From positions 1 through 13,173 of the forward strand of contig JAFGNO010000010.1 in NCBI GenBank assembly GCA_016926985.1: a stretch of DNA of 13,173 nt. The letters are read 5' to 3'. Under the pieces are notes generated by a model, which was not told where the DNA came from, searched no databases, and saw nothing but the letters and a program-made list of their open reading frames with translations. A program made the translations under genes and the position numbers. Positions 1-7,884 of this stretch are shown piece by piece (the stretch's first letter is position 1; every line of letters starts with the position of its first letter). This DNA is from Anaerolineae bacterium (lineage in GTDB: Bacteria; Chloroflexota; Anaerolineae; Aggregatilineales; UBA3940).

Positions 1-1226
1 AAGAGCGCATTTTCCAGAGAGACCTCGGTTTGAGCCGCAATGGTGGAGAAAACCTCGAAATCCTTGTCGGTAAAGACCCTGCCGGTCTCTTCCCGGAGGC
101 CAATCCAGATCGAAAGGCTGCCCATTGTGCGCCGGGAAGCAATCAGGGGAATGCCCATCCACGAGCGAGCGTTGGGCGGCGGGCTGATGCTCAGTTCCTG
201 GGCCTTCTGCCCGACCGACTCGGCAATCAGGGACTGCCCGTTCTCCATCACCCAGTTGCTGAAGCCATCAACCTTGCGGGACTCGGGGCGCTCCACCGTA
301 CGCCCGTTTTCGCAGATCAGGCGGGGCTGCCAGAGCGGTTCTGATATGCCGGGTTTGCCCAACACAATGCAGATATTGTCAACTTTGAGCAGGCTGGCAA
401 TCTGTAGATAGACAGTCTGCAAAAGCGAATCAAGCTCAAGACCGGTGCGCAGAAGCTGGTTCATGGTCGAAATCGATTGCAGCTGGGCCACCCGCTCGGA
501 CAGGCGATCCTGGGCAAGGGTCAGGCGGTTTACCACGATCACAACAGTGAATATCACCAGTTCAAAAATACCAAAAGCGAGGATTCCGAGCTGCGCATAG
601 GTAATTGCCGCAAAAGGTGCCAGCCCCAACGGCAGGAGTTGGATGGCAAGCGTGGTAATCCGGTCTTCCTGGATAGCTTCCTTGATAGAAATTCCTCGCA
701 GGCGCAGGTCGCCCAGGATAATGAGGTCATAGACGATCAGATAAACCAGAAGGGAGATAACCAGCGGCAACAGGGCGCTGAAGGCGGGAATGATGATCAG
801 CGGATTCTGTCCGTACAGGTTCCGATTGGCCCAGTCTGCTGCCAGCAGCGACAGACCACTGCGCCCAATTTCATAGGGCAGCGACGCGACTTTAGCCCAC
901 CATTTCTTCTCAGGCAGCCTGTTCCATGAGCTGGTAAGGAAGGCCGCACCGCCAATCAACAGCCCCAGAGAAGTGCTGGAAAGTGCCGGCTTCAGACCAA
1001 ACGCATGATATACAGCCAGGACAATGACCGGAACAAAGGTGATTGTGCCGTACGCAGTATCGACCCCCAGGTTAACTGCCAGCGCAATCAATGCTGCCGC
1101 CGAAGAGAGCGCAGCCCAATCGTTTGCCCCATACTGTCCAATGTCGGGCCACAGGAGCCCGACGGCAGTCAGGATGCCGATCCCCGCTATCCAGCGGGCA
1201 ATTGACATGCGATGTTCAGGAGTCAT
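1..1226 (-). CDS. Membrane-anchored GAF-domain sensor protein, partial (3' end beyond window)
   Basis: The minus-strand frame is open from an ATG at 1226 to the window edge, giving 408 codons with no stop, so the C-terminal output domain is not visible. Residues about 11-235 are hydrophobic with roughly seven membrane segments (near 11-27, 38-54, 61-77, 84-98, 141-172 split in two, 192-210 and 213-233). A short coiled linker (about 236-255) leads into a GAF domain (about 255-408), which ends with the usual helix containing AAQTEVSLENAL. The layout matches the N-terminus of the giant kinase upstream: membrane block, linker, GAF. The two are probably paralogues. By family knowledge the missing part could be more GAF/PAS domains with a histidine kinase or a GGDEF domain; the sequence does not say which. 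There is no Shine-Dalgarno site before the ATG, and a second in-frame ATG lies at 1208. The gene is separated from the kinase by 95 nt, so it may have its own promoter. Confidence 0.85.
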   Translation of the reverse strand, partial: MTPEHRMSIARWIAGIGILTAVGLLWPDIGQYGANDWAALSSAAALIALAVNLGVDTAYGTITFVPVIVLAVYHAFGLKPALSSTSLGLLIGGAAFLTSSWNRLPEKKWWAKVASLPYEIGRSGLSLLAADWANRNLYGQNPLIIIPAFSALLPLVISLLVYLIVYDLIILGDLRLRGISIKEAIQEDRITTLAIQLLPLGLAPFAAITYAQLGILAFGIFELVIFTVVIVVNRLTLAQDRLSERVAQLQSISTMNQLLRTGLELDSLLQTVYLQIASLLKVDNICIVLGKPGISEPLWQPRLICENGRTVERPESRKVDGFSNWVMENGQSLIAESVGQKAQELSISPPPNARSWMGIPLIASRRTMGSLSIWIGLREETGRVFTDKDFEVFSTIAAQTEVSLENAL

Positions 1227-1259
1227 AGGCAAACTATATCACAGCTATTACCCGGACAA
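1227..1259 (-). promoter_or_regulatory. Candidate leaderless promoter for the partial sensor gene
   Basis: On the minus strand a TATAGT hexamer (1233-1238) lies only 6 nt before the ATG at 1226. A TTGTCC hexamer (1254-1259) sits 15 nt further upstream. This spacing would place the transcription start at or next to the start codon, which fits the lack of a ribosome binding site. The -35 match and the 15-nt spacer are weak, so this is inference from pattern and position. Confidence 0.35.
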
Positions 1260-1304
1260 CAGCAAATTGAGGGTGCCTGCTGCCCCATCTCATTAAGACA
1301 CAAT

Positions 1305-1329
1305 CACTGTGACCAAAAGGGTCACTGTG
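1305..1329 (-). terminator. Hairpin overlapping the kinase stop codon; weak terminator or operator
   Basis: Two arms, 1305-1314 and 1320-1329, pair as nine base pairs with one central mismatch around a five-base loop. The inner six pairs (GTGACC/GGTCAC) are perfect. The right arm covers the stop codon of the kinase (1322-1324). The minus-strand sequence that follows is not T-rich, so it is not a classical rho-independent terminator. It could be a rho-dependent pause, a 3'-end stabiliser or a protein-binding palindrome. Confidence 0.45.
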
Positions 1330-4300
1330 CCGCAGGCGAAACACCCTCTGCCGGCTCCCCCGCCAAGGGGATTTCGAAAAAGAAGGCCGCGCCGCCTTCC
1401 GGCCCATCCTCAACCCAGATGCGCCCCCCATGGGACTCGATGGCCAGACGGCAGAATGTCAGGCCAAGCCCGGAGCCTTTAGGCCCCCGCTGGCGGCGAC
1501 TGACATCGCCCTGATAGAACCGGTCAAAAATGCGGGAACGCTCCTCGGCAGTAATGCCTGGCCCGGTATCGGTCACGGATACGCGCTGCATGAGTCCCTG
1601 CGTCTCCGCAGCAACCCGGATCTCTCCCCCTGAAGGGGTGTATCTGAGAGCGTTATCCAGCAGGTTCGTCAGCACACGCCCGATCTTGTCCGGGTCCACC
1701 CGGACAGCGGGGCAGTCTTCAGGCAAGTTCGCGATCAGCGCGACATCAGCATCATGCGCGGTGGTTTTCAAAACCCGGAGGGCCTGGCTGACCAGTTGCT
1801 TCAGGTTGACCACCGTCAGATCAAGGGGCATCTCGCCGGCTTCCAGCTTGTTAATGGTCAGTATCTCCTCGACCAGCGCGTAGACCGCATTGGCGCCTTC
1901 CAGGGCAACCGTGACCGTTATTTCCAGGTTGCTGCGAGCCTCGCTTTCCGGCAGGTAATCCAGCTCGTCATGCGCCATCATCAACCCGGTAATCACACCC
2001 GCCAGCGGGCTGCGCAGGTCGTGGACAATCATGCGAGAAAGCTCTTCACGATACAGATCGACTTCGTAAGACCGGGTAATGTCGTGCAAAATAACCAACC
2101 GCCCGATGGCCTGCTCCTCGGCGTCAAGCACCGGGACTGTCACTTCCTCAATAACCCGCAGCGCGGGCGAGTGCAGCTTGTAAGTGCGGCGTGTCACCAG
2201 CGCAGGCCGGGCCGTGATGTCACGCAGCAAGGCCATCACTTCATGGGTACGGAAGACTTCTTCATCTGATTTATAGGCGCGTGACTGCCGGACGATCTGG
2301 AGAAAGTGCTGACCGATATACGGGGTGATTGGCACACCAAGCAGCCACTCTGACCGGGGATTGCACAGCACCAGGTACCCTTCCATGTCAAACATGATGA
2401 TCCCATCATGACTGCTGTTAAGGATGGCTTCAAGGCTGTCTCGTGCCGTGCGAATCTGATCCGCCAGGTGGGCATTGGCAATCGCCACAGAAGCCTGCTC
2501 GGCGATCACGCGCAGCAGGTCGAGCGTTTCCTGTTCTACATCGCAGGCGCCCTGGATATCGTACAATTCAACCAGCCCAATTCGCTGTCCCTTGTGCACC
2601 AGTGGGATATAAATCTTGGCTGGGAGATCCAGATCGCGCATGCCCGACCATTTTGAGGGGGCGCCGTCAGCAGCACCGGTGTGAACGACAGCCGGCAGAT
2701 CGCCCTCAATCAACTCCGGCATATCCCCATACAGAACACCCCTGTCCCACCCCCAGACACGCCGGACGCAGTCAAACACCGGTCGGATGGTGTCCGCCTC
2801 CCGATTCCACCCGGAAATCAGGCAGCTGTTGGCAGATGAGCGATCGAGCAGCTGCCTGACATATTCGCAGACCCGCTCCGAATCTTGCTGGCTGAGCACT
2901 GCCCTGACATAGGACGACACGACATCGCCCATGGATTCCAGGTCTTGCCTCACAGCAGCTACGAGCATATGATCCGGGGGGTCCAGCCAGCCCAGGCTAA
3001 GCACACCAGCCGGCTGGCCATTAACCAAAACCGGGACTGCCAGTTCAGCCGCAACGCCCACCGGTGCGACCCGGGCCGAACTGCCCAGATCCCGGTAGTT
3101 CAAGAATGCCGGTTCTCCGGCGGCAAGCGCCGCCGCCTGGACATCAAGCAGGCCGGTGTCGTATTTAACAGCCATATCCTCCGACCAGCAGATGGTGGCA
3201 TAATCGGCCAACAGGACAAGCTGCTCGTGCTTTTCATCCCAGCCGCTGATCACGCAGGCATTCAACCCGCTGATCCGGGTAAGCTGTTCAGCCAACGTTA
3301 ACAGCACCTGGCCCAGGTCAAGCGTCGAGGCGATGGCCGAGGAGGTCTGGAAAAGCGTCACCGCAACTTCGCGCTGATGGTGTTCGCTTTCGTAAAGATA
3401 GGCACGGGAGATGGCAAAAGCGGCCTGGGTAGCAAGCAATTCCAGGAACCGGATCGCGGCATCATCGAGATCGGCAGGTCTGCGAAAAGCCAGGTTAAAG
3501 ACCCCGATAGTCTCTTCACCACGTTTGAGCGGTATGCCAACAATTGCCCCGACCCGCTTCCAGGGCCCGCTGTCCGAGTCTTTAAACAGCGGGTGCGATG
3601 GCAAATCAAGCACGACCACCTTTTCCCCGGAGCGGGCAACCGTATAGGTAAGCCCATTCTGCCGGGGCGTAAACGCGGGGCGATCGGTGGAACCATCTTC
3701 AAGCAGGCTGGTGCCAAAGGTCAACCTGTCCTGTTCGCTGTCATAGAGATAGATATGGATATCCTTGGACTGGGTCCGCTGCTGACCGGCCCGCGCGACG
3801 ATCTGGAGCGCGTGATCCAGATCGTAGGAAGAGAGCAGTTCGATCGCCACATCGCGGAGATAGCTGAACTCGTCTGCCTGCAGCCGTGCAGCTTCATAGA
3901 GACGGGCATTCTGGATGGCAATCGCCGCGTGCTTGGCCAGGTTCTCCACAAACTGAGTCTGGTTCTCGTCAAAGGCATTGAGATGGACATCAGACAGGTT
4001 AATCACGCCCAACCGGGCTTCATCCAGGACAATCGGAACCACCAGCTCAGAGCGGACATCCTCGTGAACCATCAGGTAGTCCGGGTCAGCAGACACATTG
4101 CCAACATTGACCGGACTTTTTAAGCCTAAAGACCGACCGGTCAAACCGGTGTCGGCTGGCCATTCTTCATACTCCTGATCGCTGCCAACCTGGGATACGA
4201 CCTGAAACATGCTGGTTGATTCATTGAGAAGCGCCACTTCACCATACCTGGCCCCGGTAGCATCGCGGGCCGCCTGAACGATCTGTCTAATCACCGCATC

Positions 4301-6691
4301 CAGGTCAAGCCGCCGTGACATGCGCTGGGTAATCGCCTCAAGCGCAGTGATTTCCTCTATGCGGCGACTCAATTCGACATCGGTCCGGCTGTACAGGCGC
4401 GCATTTTGGATAGCAAGGGTGGCCTGGTCAGACAGCGCGCGCGCCAGCTGCACACTGGTAGGAGTAAACGGCTCCGCCTGGCGCTGCTTGCCAATGACAA
4501 TCGCCCCGAAAGTCTCACCGTGGAGCGTCAATGGGAGCACAACACCGGATTGCAGGTCAAAACGGGCCAAAAGACGGCAGGCCAGTTCCTCGCCATCAAC
4601 CTGCCCGTGACTGAAAACAACCGGTTCGGACAGTTCCGAAGCCTGGGCCAACCCTGGCAGATCGGCCCGGTCAAGCGAAATCGCCTCATGCTGGGGCAAT
4701 TCCGCTTTGTTGCCCGCCCTGGTCAGGTACAGCTCGGTGAATCGATCTCCATCGCCATTGGAAAGAAGCGTGATGCAAAGATCGACTTCAAGGAGCCTGA
4801 TCATGCTGGCAGCTACATCGCGCAGCACGATGGGCAAATACAGGGACGCATTTACCAATCGCCCGGTCTCAACCAGGGTTTCAAGCTGGGTTTGCCTTTC
4901 CTGTTCGGCCATCTTCAAACGGGCATTTTCGATGGTCAGCCCAATCTGGCTGCCCAGGGTTTCCAGGAAGGTGATCTCACGGCTCTCAAACACGCGAGCG
5001 TGATCGTAATACGCGACAAACGAGCCGGTGATCTGGTTGCCATAGTGAAGGGGAACCTCAATGACTGCCTGGATATGCTCCTTTTCAAACATATCATGGG
5101 CCTTGAGAAAGCGCGGATCGGTATAAAGGTCTTCAACGATCAGCGTTTTCCCCGTCCGTACCGTCTCGGCGCGCGGCGTGTTAATCGTCATCGAGCCCGC
5201 ATGTTTCTGATAGGCCTCCGACATATTGATCTGCGCGGCAAGCCGGATTGATACCCGGTCTTCCTCCAGGAGAAACAGCCCAGCCTTCTGGGACTGCATT
5301 GCATCCACGGCAATCTGGCATACATCCGATACAAAGCTGGCAATCTCCCTGTCCTCAGTTGCCAGCGCAGACAGGCGATACAGGGCATCCAGCTCCCTGG
5401 CACGCTGCTCTGCTTCCTGGTAAAGACGGGCATTTTGTAAAGCCACCGCAGCAGCGGATGCAACCGTCTCCATTAACCGGCAGTCGTGGGTGCTGTAGAC
5501 GTAATCCCTCCAGTAATTTCTGAAACCTATAACACCGATAACCCGCCCTTCAGTGATCATCGGCACGGCGAGAAAACTGCGCGAAGACCTACCAACCGGC
5601 TCTATTCCCAGTTTTTGCGCCTGCTCGAATGCCCGGTAAGGCAAAAGAATAGACTGACGGGTGCGGATAACATGCTCGGTGAGCCCATTACCCATCCCCC
5701 GGGAAATGGGTGGCAGTTCTTCCCCTTCTTCATAGGTCAGCGCAAAGATGATCCGCTGGACCGCTTCCTCATACAACACCAGGTAAAAACTGGAGGCATC
5801 CACCAACCCGGCGATTTCGTCATAGAGCGCGCGGATCAACTCATCCATATCCAGCCGGGTGTTGAGGATCGCACCAACCCGGTTCAGGACTTTTAAATCT
5901 GCCATGCGGTGCGTCAGGTTGACCTGGGCACTCGTGATGCCATACAGAGCAAGGGCAATAACCAAGAAAATAGCCACTTCCAACGGCCATAAGGGGCTGA
6001 AAGCCGCATGGCGCATGGCGATAAAGGGGGATAGGGCCAGGGTGATCCCTACCCCATTCAGCATCTGCGGGCCCCAGTAGCGACGTAAATAGCCGGGCAG
6101 GTTTTTACGGGCCATTGCCAGCCATCCCGCGTTGAGCAATGCCTTGACGATTGGGAAAGCTAACCCAAATCCCACAACAGTCCACAGCGCCTCAGAGGTG
6201 ACTGCAATCGGGGTCTGTATGCCCAGGAGGAACCGGCTTCCTGCACCCACAGCCAGCACAGCCAGCGCATTAGAAGTCGTCAACCAGACGCCGTAGGACA
6301 GCACAAAGCGGGGACTGCCGCGCAGCCGACGGAAAAGGAAGGTGGACAGAAGCAAAACCGGCCAGGCAATTGCAGCCGCCGCCAGCGGGACGAGGAGGGC
6401 CCGCTCATATCCCATTGCCAGTATGGCAGCCACCAGTACGGCATTCAGTGTACCCGTAAAAATACCCGCCGGGAGCTGGACGCAGAGGGCCGCGCCAATC
6501 AGGTGCAGCAGGACAAAAACAGCAAACCCGGGAAGCTCGCTGACGGAAAGTCGCCCATTGAGCAGGATTGCCGTCAGGACAACGAGGAGCAGTAGAGCGA
6601 TAGATACTGCCCTTGCAAGGCTGGTGATCCCTTCGCTGCTTTCCCGTTTCAGTATCCGTTCAATTGGACGGGCGGTATCGACCTCATTCAT
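1322..6691 (-). CDS. Giant multi-GAF hybrid-input sensor histidine kinase (1789 aa)
   Basis: This is an inner-membrane sensor kinase that would autophosphorylate on a conserved His in response to unknown signals. Residues about 27-255 hold several membrane segments. Seven GAF domains follow, at about 265-425, 435-590, 605-767, 785-932, 940-1100, 1110-1265 and 1270-1410. Several are joined by the recurrent helix of type AIQNARLY. A PAS domain covers about 1415-1540. The HisKA H-box is IVHDLRSP with His1557. The HATPase_c domain shows the N-box (LLDNALRY, Asn1680), G1 (DTGPGI, 1708-1713), F-box (IFDRFYQ) and G2 (GSGLGL, 1739-1744). All catalytic boxes look intact, and there is no receiver domain. 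The ATG at 6691 is chosen because it overlaps the GTPase stop by 8 nt (ATGAATGA) and immediately precedes the sensor sequence. The frame is open further upstream to 6910, but that stretch reads through the GTPase gene in another frame and looks like noise. No response regulator gene is adjacent. The bound signals cannot be named. Confidence 0.93.
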   Translation of the reverse strand: MNEVDTARPIERILKRESSEGITSLARAVSIALLLLVVLTAILLNGRLSVSELPGFAVFVLLHLIGAALCVQLPAGIFTGTLNAVLVAAILAMGYERALLVPLAAAAIAWPVLLLSTFLFRRLRGSPRFVLSYGVWLTTSNALAVLAVGAGSRFLLGIQTPIAVTSEALWTVVGFGLAFPIVKALLNAGWLAMARKNLPGYLRRYWGPQMLNGVGITLALSPFIAMRHAAFSPLWPLEVAIFLVIALALYGITSAQVNLTHRMADLKVLNRVGAILNTRLDMDELIRALYDEIAGLVDASSFYLVLYEEAVQRIIFALTYEEGEELPPISRGMGNGLTEHVIRTRQSILLPYRAFEQAQKLGIEPVGRSSRSFLAVPMITEGRVIGVIGFRNYWRDYVYSTHDCRLMETVASAAAVALQNARLYQEAEQRARELDALYRLSALATEDREIASFVSDVCQIAVDAMQSQKAGLFLLEEDRVSIRLAAQINMSEAYQKHAGSMTINTPRAETVRTGKTLIVEDLYTDPRFLKAHDMFEKEHIQAVIEVPLHYGNQITGSFVAYYDHARVFESREITFLETLGSQIGLTIENARLKMAEQERQTQLETLVETGRLVNASLYLPIVLRDVAASMIRLLEVDLCITLLSNGDGDRFTELYLTRAGNKAELPQHEAISLDRADLPGLAQASELSEPVVFSHGQVDGEELACRLLARFDLQSGVVLPLTLHGETFGAIVIGKQRQAEPFTPTSVQLARALSDQATLAIQNARLYSRTDVELSRRIEEITALEAITQRMSRRLDLDAVIRQIVQAARDATGARYGEVALLNESTSMFQVVSQVGSDQEYEEWPADTGLTGRSLGLKSPVNVGNVSADPDYLMVHEDVRSELVVPIVLDEARLGVINLSDVHLNAFDENQTQFVENLAKHAAIAIQNARLYEAARLQADEFSYLRDVAIELLSSYDLDHALQIVARAGQQRTQSKDIHIYLYDSEQDRLTFGTSLLEDGSTDRPAFTPRQNGLTYTVARSGEKVVVLDLPSHPLFKDSDSGPWKRVGAIVGIPLKRGEETIGVFNLAFRRPADLDDAAIRFLELLATQAAFAISRAYLYESEHHQREVAVTLFQTSSAIASTLDLGQVLLTLAEQLTRISGLNACVISGWDEKHEQLVLLADYATICWSEDMAVKYDTGLLDVQAAALAAGEPAFLNYRDLGSSARVAPVGVAAELAVPVLVNGQPAGVLSLGWLDPPDHMLVAAVRQDLESMGDVVSSYVRAVLSQQDSERVCEYVRQLLDRSSANSCLISGWNREADTIRPVFDCVRRVWGWDRGVLYGDMPELIEGDLPAVVHTGAADGAPSKWSGMRDLDLPAKIYIPLVHKGQRIGLVELYDIQGACDVEQETLDLLRVIAEQASVAIANAHLADQIRTARDSLEAILNSSHDGIIMFDMEGYLVLCNPRSEWLLGVPITPYIGQHFLQIVRQSRAYKSDEEVFRTHEVMALLRDITARPALVTRRTYKLHSPALRVIEEVTVPVLDAEEQAIGRLVILHDITRSYEVDLYREELSRMIVHDLRSPLAGVITGLMMAHDELDYLPESEARSNLEITVTVALEGANAVYALVEEILTINKLEAGEMPLDLTVVNLKQLVSQALRVLKTTAHDADVALIANLPEDCPAVRVDPDKIGRVLTNLLDNALRYTPSGGEIRVAAETQGLMQRVSVTDTGPGITAEERSRIFDRFYQGDVSRRQRGPKGSGLGLTFCRLAIESHGGRIWVEDGPEGGAAFFFEIPLAGEPAEGVSPAAQ

Positions 6692-7700
6692 TGATGTGAT
6701 GACTGTTCCTATCGCTGCGTTTCCATCGGATGCTTCGGTAAAGCCTGCGCAGGTCAGGGGGCGACAACTGGTACTGGAAAAAGGCCACAGCGGCATTACC
6801 CAGCGCCACCGTGCCGGTGCCGGCGACAAAGGCAGCCACCAGCCAGCCGGGACCGGGCACCAGCTTGACAACTTCCTGGGCGCCATAACGAATTGCCACC
6901 CCGCCGGCAATCGCGCCGATCAGCTCACGGGCGCGTGCCACTGTCATATCCTCGCCATAGATTGCTGCCAGCCGGAGCAGCATCCGAACCTGGGTGGCAA
7001 CCAGAAGCGGAATCTCAACCGCAGGAACCGGCTCGGCGCCGACCAGCGCGGCAAGAGCCGCCGCCTCACGGATAACCCGCCCGGCAGCCAGCTTGCGAAA
7101 CTGGGGCAGGCTGCGCCCGATGGTGACCGCCATCTGCGGGTGCGAATCGATGATGGTCGGGATCAACTGGCGGGCAATATTTGTCCCCCGCTTGGCTGAT
7201 ATCGGGATAACCGGGGCCTGCATCTTGCGCTCCGCATCCCGGATGACCGCTTCAAGGTCCGCCCGGATCAGGTCCATCTTGTTCAACGCAATCACCACGG
7301 TCAGGCCCATCGCCCGGAGCCGCTGGTAGAGATCGGCGTTTTCCTGGCGAATTCCGGCAGCCGCATCGAGCACCAGCACGACCACATCGGCATCATTGAG
7401 CGCGCTGAAGGCAATAAGCGACCGCTCCTGCCCGGCAACCTCGCCAAGCCCGGGCGTATCTACCAGCGTGAAGGGGCCAAACTGCTCAGCGATGGTCTCG
7501 GTGGTGGTGCCTGGCACTGCTGAAACGGGCGAGACTTTGCTCCCTTTGAGTTTATTGAAGAGCGTGGATTTCCCGGAGTTGACCGGGCCAATAATCACCA
7601 GGCGCGCGCGAATCTCGCGGGCAATCGCCGCCTCGAGACTCCGCAGGTCAAAGGTGTTGATCAGTTTTCGGGTATCTTTGAGGCTTGTTGGCAGACTCAT
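6684..7700 (-). CDS. Era-like GTPase with hydrophobic C-terminal (DUF697-like) domain
   Basis: This is a P-loop GTPase of the TrmE-Era-EngA-like class. The motifs are G1 GPVNSGKST (38-46), a G2-type Thr in the GTTTE stretch near 66, G3 DTPG (81-84), G4 NKMD (140-143) and G5 SAK (168-170). All are intact, so GTP binding and hydrolysis are expected. Residues about 200-310 are Ala/Gly-rich with hydrophobic segments, like the DUF697 domain of membrane-associated Era-like proteins. A basic tail (about 318-331) follows. I chose the ATG at 7700 (338 aa): it has a GGAG site 8 nt upstream, and a -10-like TATGAT overlaps the earlier in-frame ATG at 7733, which has no ribosome site. The gene overlaps the downstream kinase gene by 8 nt, so the two are probably translated together. 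The specific role is unknown. By family it could be a membrane-linked switch; the tie to the kinase is inference. Confidence 0.88.
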   Translation of the reverse strand: MSLPTSLKDTRKLINTFDLRSLEAAIAREIRARLVIIGPVNSGKSTLFNKLKGSKVSPVSAVPGTTTETIAEQFGPFTLVDTPGLGEVAGQERSLIAFSALNDADVVVLVLDAAAGIRQENADLYQRLRAMGLTVVIALNKMDLIRADLEAVIRDAERKMQAPVIPISAKRGTNIARQLIPTIIDSHPQMAVTIGRSLPQFRKLAAGRVIREAAALAALVGAEPVPAVEIPLLVATQVRMLLRLAAIYGEDMTVARARELIGAIAGGVAIRYGAQEVVKLVPGPGWLVAAFVAGTGTVALGNAAVAFFQYQLSPPDLRRLYRSIRWKRSDRNSHHINE

Positions 7701-7728
7701 ATCCCTGGCTCCGAATATCTTCCAGTCT

Positions 7729-7734
7729 ATCATA
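7729..7734 (-). promoter_or_regulatory. Candidate -10 element of the GTPase-kinase operon
   Basis: TATGAT on the minus strand matches the sigma-70 -10 consensus at five of six positions. It would start transcription near 7722, about 22 nt before the ATG at 7700, leaving the GGAG ribosome site in the leader. No good -35 hexamer is visible, so an activator may be needed. Palindromes at 7778-7800 lie just upstream. Confidence 0.35.
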
Positions 7735-7777
7735 TATTACAGGTCGGCTGAAAGTGCACCAGCATCATTGATAGTGG

Positions 7778-7800
7778 GTAAAGTCTTTACAAAATTGTAA
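7778..7800. promoter_or_regulatory. Two overlapping inverted repeats, candidate operator
   Basis: A perfect palindrome, GTAAAG-T-CTTTAC (7778-7790), overlaps a second inverted repeat, TTACAA-AA-TTGTAA (7787-7800). Both lie in the 184-nt region between the divergent GTPase and VanZ-like genes. They sit about 60 nt upstream of the predicted GTPase start site, a position suited to an activator or a shared regulator. The binding protein is unknown. Confidence 0.4.
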
Positions 7801-7838
7801 CATAAAGGCGGTTCAGGGGACTGGAGACAGGCTGGGAT

Positions 7839-7848
7839 AGATCGATCT
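7839..7848. repeat. 10-bp perfect palindrome in divergent intergenic region
   Basis: AGATCGATCT is self-complementary over ten bases and lies 36 nt before the VanZ-like start codon. It may be part of an operator or chance; nothing else in the window repeats it that I noticed. Confidence 0.3.
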
Positions 7849-7864
7849 GCAGCCGCATGCATCT

Positions 7865-7883
7865 AATACTGTGAGAATACTGT
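7865..7883 (+). repeat. Direct repeat just before the VanZ-like start codon
   Basis: AATACTGT occurs at 7865-7872 and again at 7876-7883, eleven bases apart (one DNA turn) and ending one base before the ATG at 7885. No Shine-Dalgarno site lies here. The copies could be half-sites for a regulator or alternative -10-like elements. Confidence 0.35.
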
Positions 7884-7884
7884 A

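Noticed and set aside
1308..1326. CRP/FNR-like site (TGTGA...TCAC)
   Set aside because: The half-sites are 9 nt apart rather than the required 6, and the element is better explained as a hairpin over the stop codon.
4406..5251. Plus-strand open frame of 281 codons inside the kinase gene
   Set aside because: It is antisense to well-supported GAF domains and has no recognisable domain; the same holds for the open frames at 3377-4123 and 6342-7199.
1..6691. A single sensor gene broken into two by a frameshift
   Set aside because: The kinase ends with a complete HATPase_c domain and stop, and the next gene begins with a fresh membrane block, so they are two genes.
6692..6910. N-terminal extension of the giant kinase
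   Set aside because: It is open in frame but lies wholly inside the GTPase coding sequence, has no sensor-like sequence, and the ATG at 6691 has the typical coupled overlap.
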